Source of the DNA: an uncultured Murdochiella sp.
GTDB taxonomy: Bacteria > Bacillota > Clostridia > Tissierellales > Peptoniphilaceae
Length of the DNA: 62,506 nucleotides
Assembly (NCBI RefSeq): GCF_902488755.1
Contig: NZ_CABTXF010000003.1
Location: forward strand, 1-62,506
Direction of reading: 5' to 3'
How positions within the stretch are numbered: position 1 is the stretch's first letter; each line of letters begins with the position of its first letter. A program made the translations under genes and the position numbers. The notes beneath the pieces were generated by a model. The model had not been told where the DNA came from, ran no database searches, and was given only the letters and a program-made list of their open reading frames with translations. Positions 1-8,977 of this stretch are shown here, piece by piece.

Positions 1-137
1 ATTGCTCCAAATATACAAAACATCATCAGCAAATATAGTAGGGCTGTTCCGATACCAAGTAGAAATGTCAGAAATGCTGTGAGGATACTTAACACCAAGC
101 TAATTGGGAATAAGATTATTTTTATTATCCATCTCAT
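1..137 (-). CDS. Small hydrophobic membrane protein of an integrative element, partial
   Basis: This is the 5' part of a gene that continues past the left edge of the window; 45 codons are visible. They start MRWIIKIILFPISLVL and form an almost unbroken hydrophobic stretch that could span the membrane once or twice. From memory, it resembles the small CD1845-type membrane proteins carried by conjugative transposons of Firmicutes; this is recognition only and no search was run. A GAGGAA ribosome site precedes the ATG. The sequence is clearly more AT-rich than the rlmD gene beside it, which fits an ICE cargo or backbone gene. Its molecular job is unknown. Confidence 0.6.
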   Translation of the reverse strand, partial: MRWIIKIILFPISLVLSILTAFLTFLLGIGTALLYLLMMFCIFGA

Positions 138-143
138 AATTTC

Positions 144-332
144 TTATTCCTCACTTTCAAAAACATTCTTTGTATCTCCACACACCATATCAATGCAAAC
201 ATTCACATCCATATAATTTTTTAAGACTTTTTTTCGTCCTCCCTCTCCGTCTTCTACAAATACATAATGTTTGTAAAACTGCTTAAAATGCAGGATTTTC
301 ACGATTTCACTCTTTGTATCAACGCTATGCAC
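144..332 (-). CDS. Small hypothetical protein at the integrative-element edge
   Basis: Open frame of 62 codons with no family I recognise. It is mixed charged and hydrophobic and has no membrane segment. It ends 6 bases before the start of the small membrane protein downstream, so the two are probably cotranscribed. The first possible start is a GTG at 332 lying inside the end of rlmD, in another frame. A second GTG at 299 is equally possible, giving about 51 residues. In the excised circular form of the element the upstream sequence would differ, so the true start may be missing from the integrated copy. AT-rich composition matches the element rather than the chromosome. Confidence 0.45.
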   Translation of the reverse strand: MHSVDTKSEIVKILHFKQFYKHYVFVEDGEGGRKKVLKNYMDVNVCIDMVCGDTKNVFESEE

Positions 333-1747
333 TCCACATGCTTCGTCCGCGGAAACTGGTCAAAAGCGACCACTTGCTCTATGCGGTAACCACCGGCGGT
401 GAAAAGGGAAAGGTCGTGAACCTGCGTGGTGGGATTACAGGAGATGTAAACGATGCGTTCGGGAGCAGCCGAAAGAATATGGGCGATGGCTTTGGGATGA
501 ATGCCTTGGCGAGGCGGATCGAGAAGAACAACATCGGGACGATCGCCGAGGTCGGCGAGGCGGTTAAGCTCGTCTAAGACATCGGCAGCAACAAAACGCA
601 CATTGGCAAGATGATTGCGCTGGGAAGCCTCTCGCGCTTTCTCGACGGCTTCTTCCACAATCTCCACGCCGACCACACGCTGGGCGCGCGTTGCGGCAAT
701 TTGGGCAAGTGTACCGGTGCCGGAATAGAGGTCGTAGACCGTTTTGCCACGTAAATCGCCAGCAAGGTCAAGCGCCTTCGTATAAAGGTTGATTGCGCCT
801 TGCACATTGGGCTGAAAGAAAGAGAATGGTCCCACATGAAACGTGAGATCGAAAAGGCGCTCCTCAAGATACGAACGCCCTTCCAAGAGGGTAAGCGTAT
901 CCGCTTGAACAACGTCCGCGACACTGTCGTTAGTGGTATGAAAAACGCTGACTATAGGCAGAGAAAGAGAAAGATTGTGCAGAAGGCGCAAAAATTCCGA
1001 GGTATCCATGGCAGACCACTCATGTTCCGAGGTGGTCACAAGATTGACCATCAGTTCTCCCGTCGTCAAGGCGGCACGAAGTACTAAATGGCGCAAATAA
1101 CCGGTTTTCGTCGCACGATGATAAAACGACCACGCACGCTCACGACAAAAACGCTCCACGGCTTTGCGCAAAGAATTGAAATCCTCCGGCACAATGTTGC
1201 AAAGTGGGGTCGGCAAAATATCGTAAAAATGACCTGGACGGTGAAGACCAAGCGTCAACGGTCCGCCCGGCGTACTGTCCCCAAACGTGTATTCCATCTT
1301 ACTGCGGTATCCTTCGGTGATTGGACTGCGATACAAAGAAATCGACGAGGATACGCCCAATGGCGCATACAATGCACGCAGTTGCCGACTTTTCAAAAGA
1401 AGCTCGGTTTCCACGTTAATCGTCTGGTAATTGCAACCGCCGCAGAAGCCCGCCTGCGGACAGGAGGGATAGTGTTCCATAGGGGATGGAGAAAGCAGTT
1501 GTAAAGGCAAAACTTCGCGCACGCCACCATGCGAACGCTTCACGCGACAACGCCAAACTTGTCCGGGAAGTCCTCCCTTCATCCGCATGGGGGCTATTCC
1601 TTTTCGTCCGCTATGATCTACGGGAATCTCCAGCATCTCTCCCACAGGATCATGCGGCACGGGCGAAAGCACAACGCCACTTGCACGATCCGGATACGCT
1701 AACTCTTCAATACGCACGTCCACCACCGGGTGTTTTCTCTTCGTCAT
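299..1747 (-). CDS. rlmD: 23S rRNA (uracil-5-)-methyltransferase, RlmD/RumA family
   Basis: SAM-dependent methyltransferase that forms 5-methyluridine in 23S rRNA. The protein has 482 residues if it starts at the ATG at 1747, which has an AGGAAGG ribosome site; an in-frame extension to 1813 lacks one. Visible are an N-terminal TRAM-like region, an iron-sulfur Cys cluster (CPQAGFCGGC), the SAM motif VYDLYSGTGTLA, the catalytic Cys in ISCNPTTQ and the conserved Glu in HVEC near the C terminus. The last codons, from about 340 down to 299, are AT-rich and probably supplied by an integrated element whose core overlaps HVEC. The frame is intact, so the enzyme is probably functional. Which uridine it modifies (U1939 or U747 type) cannot be told from sequence. 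Confidence 0.92.
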   Translation of the reverse strand: MTKRKHPVVDVRIEELAYPDRASGVVLSPVPHDPVGEMLEIPVDHSGRKGIAPMRMKGGLPGQVWRCRVKRSHGGVREVLPLQLLSPSPMEHYPSCPQAGFCGGCNYQTINVETELLLKSRQLRALYAPLGVSSSISLYRSPITEGYRSKMEYTFGDSTPGGPLTLGLHRPGHFYDILPTPLCNIVPEDFNSLRKAVERFCRERAWSFYHRATKTGYLRHLVLRAALTTGELMVNLVTTSEHEWSAMDTSEFLRLLHNLSLSLPIVSVFHTTNDSVADVVQADTLTLLEGRSYLEERLFDLTFHVGPFSFFQPNVQGAINLYTKALDLAGDLRGKTVYDLYSGTGTLAQIAATRAQRVVGVEIVEEAVEKAREASQRNHLANVRFVAADVLDELNRLADLGDRPDVVLLDPPRQGIHPKAIAHILSAAPERIVYISCNPTTQVHDLSLFTAGGYRIEQVVAFDQFPRTKHVECIALIQRVKS

Positions 1748-1898
1748 CGATCCTTCCTTCCTGTTCCTTCCCATTATAGCGGATTCGTGCAGAATGCCGT
1801 TTGATTTCCCCAAACGAGATACGCCATGACGAAGAACAAAAAAGTGTTACGAAACGATGCCTCAAAGAAAAACCACCGACTTTGGCAGCAGCAACGGA

Positions 1899-2843
1899 TT
1901 ATTCTCGGTTCTTTTCGTCTAAAAAGGCGCAAGCGTTACGAAAAACAATTTTCGCACGCTTTTCCATCGCTTCCTGTGTAAAATACGCGATATGCGGCGT
2001 AAGAAGAACATGCGGAGCAGAAAGAAGCGGTTCGTCGGAAGAAAGGGGTGGTTCTTCCTCGAAAACATCCACGCCTGCACCGGCAAGTTTCCCTTGTTTC
2101 AGGGCTTCCGCCAAATCGTGCGAATTGACAATCGCTCCACGGGCACAATTAAGAAGAATCGCACTCGGTTTCAGTAAAGCAAAATGACGGGCGGTGAGAA
2201 AATCGCGTGTTTCCGGCGTACTCGGCAGATGCAGCGTAAGAATGTCCGCTTGCCGAAGCACCTCTTCGAGCGGAAGATAGGTAAGACCAAGTGCTTTTAG
2301 CGCCTCCTTTTGCGAACGATTAAAGCCAATCAGTCGCGCCCCGAAGGCATGAAACAGCTGTGCTACACGCGTTCCAATACGACCGGTTCCGATAATCCCG
2401 ACCGTTCGACCGGCAATCTCTCCTCCGCAAAAATCGGCCGCCTTTCCTCCCTGACGGATTTCGCCATCACATTCTTTGAGATGACGAAGAAGAGAAATGG
2501 TCATACCCATCACTAACTCTGCAACACCTTCATCCGAATAGGTCGCGGCATTGGTGACACGAATCCCTTTAGCGCGCGCTTTTTCTACCGGCACATGGTC
2601 CGTTCCGGTAAAGGCGATATTGATATATTGAAGGGCGGAAGTCTTGTCCAGGATGCTTTCCGGCATAGGGGTGTTTGCCAAGATAACCTGCTCGGCGCCC
2701 TCAATACGAGAAAGCCATTCTTCTTCTGTTTTCGGCTTCGTGGTATAGGCTTCGAATTGATTGCCGTTCTCCCGAAGCGGCGCAGACAGCGCATTCAAAC
2801 GTTCTTCCGCTATTGCCAGCGGTTCTACCAAGACCGTTTTCAT
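1899..2843 (-). CDS. D-isomer-specific 2-hydroxyacid dehydrogenase
   Basis: NAD-dependent oxidoreductase of the D-2-hydroxyacid dehydrogenase family, 314 residues. The start chosen is the ATG at 2843, preceded by GGAGG; an upstream in-frame extension reads through comF and was rejected. The Rossmann motif GIIGTGRIG lies near residue 145. The family catalytic Arg (CARGAIVN), Glu (DVFEEEP) and His (LLTPHIAY) are all present. The substrate is not evident: phosphoglycerate, lactate and hydroxypyruvate enzymes share this fold. The protein lacks the ACT domain of long SerA types. Its ATG overlaps the comF stop by 4 bases, so the two are translationally coupled. Confidence 0.88.
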   Translation of the reverse strand: MKTVLVEPLAIAEERLNALSAPLRENGNQFEAYTTKPKTEEEWLSRIEGAEQVILANTPMPESILDKTSALQYINIAFTGTDHVPVEKARAKGIRVTNAATYSDEGVAELVMGMTISLLRHLKECDGEIRQGGKAADFCGGEIAGRTVGIIGTGRIGTRVAQLFHAFGARLIGFNRSQKEALKALGLTYLPLEEVLRQADILTLHLPSTPETRDFLTARHFALLKPSAILLNCARGAIVNSHDLAEALKQGKLAGAGVDVFEEEPPLSSDEPLLSAPHVLLTPHIAYFTQEAMEKRAKIVFRNACAFLDEKNRE

Positions 2844-3535
2844 CTTTCCTCCTTCTGTTGTAACCAGCCACCTTCGTTTTCTTCTTCGGTTGGAAAGTCG
2901 ACGCACGCCAATGTTAGCCCCACGGCATACCATTGCGCTTCTTTTAGAGTTTGCAAGGCTTCCCAAAGTGTATTTCCTGTCGTGATAAAGTCGTCACAGA
3001 CAATGCCCACGCCAAATGGCGAAGTGCGCAAAGCAGAAGGAGATAAGGAAAACGCCCCTCTCACATTCCTTAGTCGCTCCGAGGCCGCCATTGTCTTCTG
3101 CGCCTTGCGTGAAGAATCTTTTTGCAACAGTGGAAGCAGCGGAATAGCAAGCGCAGAGGAAACCGACTCCGCAAGTGCTTTTGCCGGATTAGATGTGCGA
3201 AGCACTTCCCGGCGATGATGCTGTGGAATATACGATACCCAAGATGCCCGTGAAAGCAAGGGATGCTGTTTCGCATAGGCACTCAAAAGATGTTGAAAAA
3301 CAAATTCATACGCCGTTCTTTGGTGAAACTTATAGGCTCCAAAGTAGTGGCGCAAAAAGCGATTATAAAACAGCGCACTGTAGGCATAAAAGGGAACATC
3401 GTCTGTGGAAGAAAAACGGTGACACGCGCCCGGCGCTTCCAACATGTCCAAGCAATCGCGACACAGACCGAACCGCCCGTTTGCCGGACGATGACAAAAA
3501 GGACAGCGATCTTTCTCCACAAACAAAAAGGACAC
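2840..3535 (-). CDS. comF: ComF-family phosphoribosyltransferase-like protein
   Basis: A 231-residue ComF-like protein, a family linked to DNA uptake and to recombination in Firmicutes. The N terminus carries a zinc-ribbon pair (CPFCHR and CRDC). The C-terminal half has the phosphoribosyltransferase signature VCDDFITTGNTLWEA. The start is GTG at 3535 with an AAGGAGG site. The gene starts 9 bases after the end of recD2, a common pairing in Firmicutes. No other competence genes are in the window except a distant A24 peptidase, so a role in transformation is only suggested by family. Confidence 0.82.
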   Translation of the reverse strand: MSFLFVEKDRCPFCHRPANGRFGLCRDCLDMLEAPGACHRFSSTDDVPFYAYSALFYNRFLRHYFGAYKFHQRTAYEFVFQHLLSAYAKQHPLLSRASWVSYIPQHHRREVLRTSNPAKALAESVSSALAIPLLPLLQKDSSRKAQKTMAASERLRNVRGAFSLSPSALRTSPFGVGIVCDDFITTGNTLWEALQTLKEAQWYAVGLTLACVDFPTEEENEGGWLQQKEER

Positions 3536-3544
3536 CCTTCCTCC

Positions 3545-5737
3545 TTAAAATAGTTCCTGACGTAATGCCAACGCCTGGCTCAGCCGTTCATCCAACGAAG
3601 AATTGCGCCGTCGGATGTGGTTGTTCTCCACCATACGCTTGAGGGTTTGCCTATCCCCAACGCAAAGGCACAAATTTCGCGCGCGTGTCATAGCGGTATA
3701 CAGAATATTGCGCGTTAAGAGCATCGGCGCGCCCGGCACAACGGCAATCACAACGCAAGGAAACTCCGATCCTTGTTACTTCAAGCAGAAGACGGCATAC
3801 GACAAGTCCAGTTCGTGAAATTGTTTTGGTTCATAGTGCGTCCGGCGACCCTCGAAATCGACTTCAAAAGACGCTCCCTGTTCATCAATCGCAGAAAGCA
3901 CGCCAAAATCGCCATTATAAACGCCTTCTCCTTTTTCCTCCGTTGCCGTCGTCCATGCCAAATCGTAATCGTTTTTTACCTGCATGACGGCATCGCCTTC
4001 GCGAAAATGTCTATCGCCAACATCCCATTCTCGTTTCGCTTCGCGAGGCGGATTCAACGCACGCTGCAGACGGGCGTTTAGGCTAATTACACCGCACTCC
4101 CCCCTCTTCATCGCCGAAAGCACCTGAATATCCTGAAACGGCGAAAGCCCATAGTAGTCGGGAAGACGACGCGTAACCAAATCTTCAATCAAATCCGCTG
4201 CATCGCGCACATTTTTCGTCGGCAAAAAGAAAAAGTCGCCGCCTGTTTCGTTCGCTACCGGCATTTCCCCATGTCGCACACGATGCGCATTGCGTACAAT
4301 ACCGGATTGTTCGGATTGCCGGTAAATGTGTTCCAGTCGGACAGTCGCAATCACGCCGGAGGCAATAAGATCATGCAAGACGTTTCCTGCGCCGACCGAC
4401 GGCAACTGATCGGCATCCCCCACCAATACAAGACGCGCCGAATCCTTGAGGGCGTCGGTCAAATGTGCCATCAACGGCAGATCCACCATACTCAGTTCAT
4501 CTATAATCACCGCATCGGCTTCCAGCGGATTCTCTGCATTGCGACTTGGACCGGAAATCTCTTCTCCTCCACGATAGCCCAGCAAACGATGCACGGTCAA
4601 GGCTTCTCTGTCTGTTGACTGTTCCAATCGCTTCGCTGCGCGTCCCGTCGGTGCCGCAAGGGCGCTCACCAGTCCGTTTTGGTCAAACAGCTCTAAGATG
4701 GCTCGCACAATCGTTGTTTTTCCTGTACCGGGACCGCCGGTAATCACAACAACCCGTTCCTGTGCCGCCTGTGCAATAGCAGCTTTCTGCAAGTCATCCG
4801 CCACCAGTCCGAGTTTCTCTTCTATCGCCGGATAATCCACCGTTAACGGCTCGCCTGCATCTTCTCGAAGCAAAACGAGACGCATCGCCACATCGTGTTC
4901 TGCCACATCAAAACGACGCAGGTACAGCCGTTTTTTAGCGGCATCTCGCACGACACGTTCGTCCACCGTCAACGAAAAAATCGCTTCGTCAAGAGTCTCC
5001 GGCACACGCCCCAGCAGATGCCGCAAGCCGCGTTCCAGCTCCTCATCGGTCACATAGCAAGCTCCATCCGAAAGTGCGGCATGTTCACAAAAAAAAGCAA
5101 TAGCGGCTTTTGTGCGCAGAAGAGAATCCTCTGCTATGCCCATCTTCTTCGCTATCGCGTCTGCCGTAAGAAAGCCTATCCCCTCAACTCGCTCAACCAA
5201 AATATAAGGATTCTCTTTGATTTTCTCTACGGCATCCAAACCAAAAACGCGCATAATCTCCTGTGCCGTTTTTGGCCCCACACCTAAATTCTGCAACGCC
5301 ATCATGGTGCGTGAAGAGGCTTCCTGCGCAATCAGCGCTTCCTGAATCGCTGCCGCCTTCACCGGCCCTATGCCGCGAAGCGAAAGCAACACTTCCGGCT
5401 CCTCGCGCAAAATAGTTAACACGTTTACGCCGTATTCTTCCACCAACTGCGTCGCCCGTTTTTTCCCGATATGCGGAACCGCCCCCGACGAAAGATACCG
5501 TATGAGCTGTTCCGCCGTCGTCGGCTCCACTTTGCGCGCCAATTTCACCTGCAGCTGTTCGCCATATTTGGGATGAAAAACGAGATCGCCCTCCAATTCC
5601 CAATCTTCCCCTTCCGTCAACGAAAAAAAAGTGCCTACGCACGTTAAGGGACCGTCCTCTGTGGACAGCACAAAGACGGTCCACCCACTCTCGTCCTTAT
5701 GAAAGCGTACGGTGGAAACCGTCCCCTTAATTTGCAT
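3545..5737 (-). CDS. recD2: RecD2-type ATP-dependent DNA helicase, split by one stop in this assembly
   Basis: SF1B 5'-3' helicase used in DNA repair. The full frame is 730 codons. It has an N-terminal OB-like region, helix-hairpin-helix repeats (for example LRGIGPVKAAAI), Walker A GGPGTGKT near residue 340, the DE motif IIDELSMVD, and the C-terminal motif LLTRNILYTAMTRA. A TAA at 3776-3778 interrupts the frame, and reading resumes in the same frame with QGSEFPCVV. The five codons up to and including the stop stand exactly where the family has T-x-H-K-S of helicase motif V. They lie within and beside 21 bases identical to an Illumina P7 primer (3782-3802). The living gene is probably intact. 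As written, translation would give a 653-residue protein lacking motifs V and VI. Confidence 0.9.
3782..3802 (+). other. Sequence identical to the Illumina P7 library primer
   Basis: Twenty-one bases starting CAAGCAGAAG and ending GGCATACGA match the P7 primer used in Illumina library amplification. The 12 bases at its 3' end also fit what recD2 should encode (S-Y-A-V). The other 9 replace conserved codons. This is the pattern expected if the primer mis-annealed to a genomic site sharing its 3' end and the chimeric reads entered the assembly. Confidence 0.88.
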
Positions 5738-5828
5738 AGAACACCTCTTTTCGATGCACTCCTAAAAGATGCTTTATCGGCGACCTCGTGAACGCCGAAA
5801 CGCATGAAGCAGCTGGCGCACCTCGTTG

Positions 5829-7094
5829 TTATTCGACAAAACGTTCGACGTCTGCGCCCAATCCTTTGAGTTTTTCTTCAAAGCGATAGTAGCCGCGGTC
5901 TAAGTGGAACACATTATGCACTTGCGTCTCTCCGTCTGCAACTAATCCGGCAAGAACCAGTGCCGCACCGGCACGTAAATCGGTAGCATTCACCTTTGCG
6001 CCGACTAAATGCTCCACGCCGCGGATAACCGCTTCATTGCCATCGGTCACGATGAGCGCCCCCATCTTGTTCAGCTCATCCACATGCATGAACCGATTTT
6101 CAAAGACGGTCTCCTCGACATGACTTTGTCCTTTGGCGATACACATTAGTGCCATGAATTGCGCCTGCACATCCGTCGGAAATCCGGGATAGGGAAGCGT
6201 GCGAATCTTGGTCGCTTTGAGCCTGCCGGTGGACTGAACGAGAATCGTATCATCGTCATTTTCTTCGATACGAACGCCCACTTCCTGAATCTTCGCCAAA
6301 ATCGGGCGGATATGCGCAGAAAGCACATTCTGCACTTCCACCGTACCGCCGGTCATCGCTGCGGCAACGATGAAGGTAGACGCTTCAATGCGGTCGGGAA
6401 TAATCACATGGCGTGCGCCGTGGAGCTTCTTTACCCCTTGTACGGTAATCGTAGAGGTGCCGGCTCCGCGTACTTTTGCCCCCATCTTATTCAGAAAATT
6501 CGCTAAATCCGTAATTTCCGGCTCTTTCGCCGCATTCTCAATAATGGATTCCCCACGCGCCATCGTGGCAGCCATCATGATATTTTGTGTCGCACCCACG
6601 GAGGGAAAATCCAGGTATACTTTTCCGCCTACCAAACCGCCGTCCGGTGCTTTTGCGCCCACGGCATCCGGTTCTTCGTCAATTTCCGCACCGAGCGCCT
6701 TAAAGCCCTTCAAATGCAGATCCACCGGTCGTTTCCCGATGTTACAACCTCCCGGCATTTGGGTGAACGTACGCCCCAGACGAGTGAGCAAGGGACCCAT
6801 TACCACAAAAGAAGCCCGCATACGGTTCATTAACTCGCCCGGCGTTACTGTTTTGTTCACTTGTGAAGCATCAATGCGAATGGTTTCCGCATCAAGATAT
6901 TCCACCTTGACATCCAGCGCACGTAGCACATCCACCATCACTTCCACGTCTTTTAGCGGTGGCACCTGCTCTAACACAATCTCTTCTGTGCCAAGCAAAG
7001 ACGCAGCAAGTATGGGCAGCGCTGCATTTTTAGCGCCACTGATGGTCACACGCCCTTCTAACGGACCGCGATTGCGCACCCGTATATATTCCAT
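5829..7094 (-). CDS. murA: UDP-N-acetylglucosamine 1-carboxyvinyltransferase
   Basis: First committed enzyme of peptidoglycan synthesis: it transfers enolpyruvate from PEP to UDP-GlcNAc in the cytoplasm. The 421-residue length is normal. The N terminus GPLEGRVTISGAKNAALP is the UDP-GlcNAc-binding start of the family. The phosphomycin-target Cys is present in PGGCNIGKRPVDLH near residue 115, so fosfomycin sensitivity at the target is expected. The Arg-rich motif MRASFVVMGPLL is present too. The gene follows upp by 9 bases and precedes recD2 by about 90 bases on the same strand. Confidence 0.95.
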   Translation of the reverse strand: MEYIRVRNRGPLEGRVTISGAKNAALPILAASLLGTEEIVLEQVPPLKDVEVMVDVLRALDVKVEYLDAETIRIDASQVNKTVTPGELMNRMRASFVVMGPLLTRLGRTFTQMPGGCNIGKRPVDLHLKGFKALGAEIDEEPDAVGAKAPDGGLVGGKVYLDFPSVGATQNIMMAATMARGESIIENAAKEPEITDLANFLNKMGAKVRGAGTSTITVQGVKKLHGARHVIIPDRIEASTFIVAAAMTGGTVEVQNVLSAHIRPILAKIQEVGVRIEENDDDTILVQSTGRLKATKIRTLPYPGFPTDVQAQFMALMCIAKGQSHVEETVFENRFMHVDELNKMGALIVTDGNEAVIRGVEHLVGAKVNATDLRAGAALVLAGLVADGETQVHNVFHLDRGYYRFEEKLKGLGADVERFVE

Positions 7095-7103
7095 AAAAAC
7101 TCC

Positions 7104-7733
7104 TTACTTTGTGCCGAAAAGGCGATCGCCGGCATCCCCCAGTCCCGGCAGAATATAGGCGTTCTCATTCAGTTCGCGGTCTAATGCCGCCATGATAATA
7201 TCTACCTCCGGGTGGCTCTCCTGCACCGTCTTTACGCCTTCGGGCGCACCGATGATACAGACCGCCGTGATTTTTTTGCATCCCGCTTTTTTCAAAAAGT
7301 CGATGGCGGCAACCATGGATCCACCCGTTGCCAGCATGGGATCCAAGACAAACACATCACGATTAGCGACATCTTGTGGCAGCTTGAGGTAATACTGCAC
7401 CGGCAAATGCGAATCGGGATCACGATAAAGACCGACATGCCCCACTTTTGCCGTCGGTACGATATCGAGGAAAGAATCTACCATTCCCAAGCCGGCACGC
7501 AAAACCGGAACGATGCAAAGTTTCTTGCCGGTCAGTCGATATCCCGTAGTCGACTCCATCGGTGTTTCCAGTGCATATTCCTCTAATTGCAAATCTCGCA
7601 AAGCCTCATACGCCTCAAGAAGAGCAATTTCCTGCACCAGATGACGAAACTCGTTCGTTCCGGTATTTTTATCCCTCAAAATGGATACCTTATGCTGAAT
7701 TAATGGATGATCTAATACAACCAGTTTTCCCAT
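7104..7733 (-). CDS. upp: Uracil phosphoribosyltransferase
   Basis: Pyrimidine salvage enzyme making UMP from uracil and PRPP; 209 residues, the usual length. The PRPP-binding loop reads VFVLDPMLATGGSMVAA, and the uracil-binding C terminus reads YILPGLGDAGDRLFGTK. The start is the ATG at 7733, preceded by AAGGGGG. A frame extension to 7754 would cover the ribosome site and was rejected. It sits between sua5/tsaC and murA in the leftward operon-like run, with about 75 bases to the upstream gene. Confidence 0.96.
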   Translation of the reverse strand: MGKLVVLDHPLIQHKVSILRDKNTGTNEFRHLVQEIALLEAYEALRDLQLEEYALETPMESTTGYRLTGKKLCIVPVLRAGLGMVDSFLDIVPTAKVGHVGLYRDPDSHLPVQYYLKLPQDVANRDVFVLDPMLATGGSMVAAIDFLKKAGCKKITAVCIIGAPEGVKTVQESHPEVDIIMAALDRELNENAYILPGLGDAGDRLFGTK

Positions 7734-7807
7734 CTCGTCCCCCTTTCCGGGCATTTTTTTTATTCTACCACAGAATCCCCCGTAGAATAAAACCCGTAAA
7801 CGAGGCT

Positions 7808-8977
7808 TTACGACACATAAATGCTCTTTCCGCCAGCCGCTTTCATCAAGCGGTTCATAATCGCCACGCCATATCCCACCGGCTCAATTCCATGGACAAA
7901 AATAGCGTCGCAATGATGACGGTCTAATTCACGCAGCAGCTGAAAAATGCGCTGCCCCATGGTATCAATCCTTCCTTCTGTTCCGAGAGAACGAATCACC
8001 GCTTCTTCCGGCGGAAGCAGCAGCGAAAGTTCTTTCGCCGCTTCGGCAAACACCATAAAGCCGACTTTCTTTCCTTTTTCGGCAAGGGAATAAAAGTCGC
8101 TAATCATGCGAGACTCTACGGCGTTTTCCTCGCCGATGTAGATGGTCACCTCTGCGGACGGCGCATAGTGCCGATATTTCATGCCCGGTGACTTGGGGGG
8201 CGCAACGCCTGCATCAGGCGTTGCCTGCATTTCTGTCGTGACCGGCGAAGGGTTATTCATCAGGTCCAATGCGGGATCGATGTGTACGCCGGGAAAAAAC
8301 TTTTCCAGCATACTGGGCGGATAATAACCTGGACGAAGCACCACGGCAGGCTCTTCCGTTACATCCACGACCGTCGATTCCACGCCGATATCACAAGCAC
8401 CGCCATTGAGAATAAGCGGAATACGACCATCCATATCCTCTAAAACATCCGACGCCGTCGTCGGACTGGGTCTTCCGCTGCGATTGGCGGAAGGAGCGGC
8501 AATCGGCGTTTTCGCTTGCGCAATGAGCGATCGCGCCACTTCGCTGGTCGGCATGCGAATGGCAACGGTCGATCCCCCTGCCGTCACCCGATCGGGAACC
8601 CGATCCGATTTTTCAAAAATAAACGTAATCGGGCCGGGCCAGAGGCGCTGCAAAGCGTTGTACTGTGCCGGAGTAACCTCTTTTACCAGGGTATCTAACA
8701 TATCTAATGTAGCAATGTGCAAAATCAGCGGATTATCTTGGGGACGCCCCTTCGCGGCAAAAATCTTTGCTACCGCTTCTTCATTAAGACCGTCTGCGCC
8801 TAATCCGTAGACCGTTTCTGTCGGAAAAGCAACGATCTCTCCTCGACGAATCCATTCGGCAGCTTCTGTAATGGCAGGAGCAGAAGCCTTCACGGCAGGC
8901 AGCACCTGCGTCGTAAACCGGTGCTCCTCGGCGGCTCCTTTCTCTCCCATCGGTTCTCTATCCGAAAAATGATTCAT
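7808..8977 (-). CDS. L-threonylcarbamoyladenylate synthase, Sua5 type
   Basis: Makes the threonylcarbamoyl-AMP needed for the t6A37 modification of tRNAs. The 389 residues comprise an N-terminal YrdC/TsaC domain (PTETVYGLGADG, AAPSANRSGRPSPT, VVLRPGYY) and a C-terminal Sua5 domain from about residue 260, starting after the linker PKSPGMKYRHYAPSA. This makes it the long Sua5 form rather than the short TsaC form. The start codon overlaps the stop of ppaC as ATGA. The N terminus is about 25 residues longer than the conserved core, so a slightly later start is possible. Confidence 0.93.
   Translation of the reverse strand: MNHFSDREPMGEKGAAEEHRFTTQVLPAVKASAPAITEAAEWIRRGEIVAFPTETVYGLGADGLNEEAVAKIFAAKGRPQDNPLILHIATLDMLDTLVKEVTPAQYNALQRLWPGPITFIFEKSDRVPDRVTAGGSTVAIRMPTSEVARSLIAQAKTPIAAPSANRSGRPSPTTASDVLEDMDGRIPLILNGGACDIGVESTVVDVTEEPAVVLRPGYYPPSMLEKFFPGVHIDPALDLMNNPSPVTTEMQATPDAGVAPPKSPGMKYRHYAPSAEVTIYIGEENAVESRMISDFYSLAEKGKKVGFMVFAEAAKELSLLLPPEEAVIRSLGTEGRIDTMGQRIFQLLRELDRHHCDAIFVHGIEPVGYGVAIMNRLMKAAGGKSIYVS

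Noticed and set aside
3545..5737. recD2 as a genuine pseudogene or programmed stop
   Set aside because: The altered bases are identical to a sequencing primer and the flanking frame is intact and conserved.
5738..5828. 15-codon GTG-initiated small gene between murA and recD2
   Set aside because: Too short, with a poorly placed ribosome site and no recognisable product.
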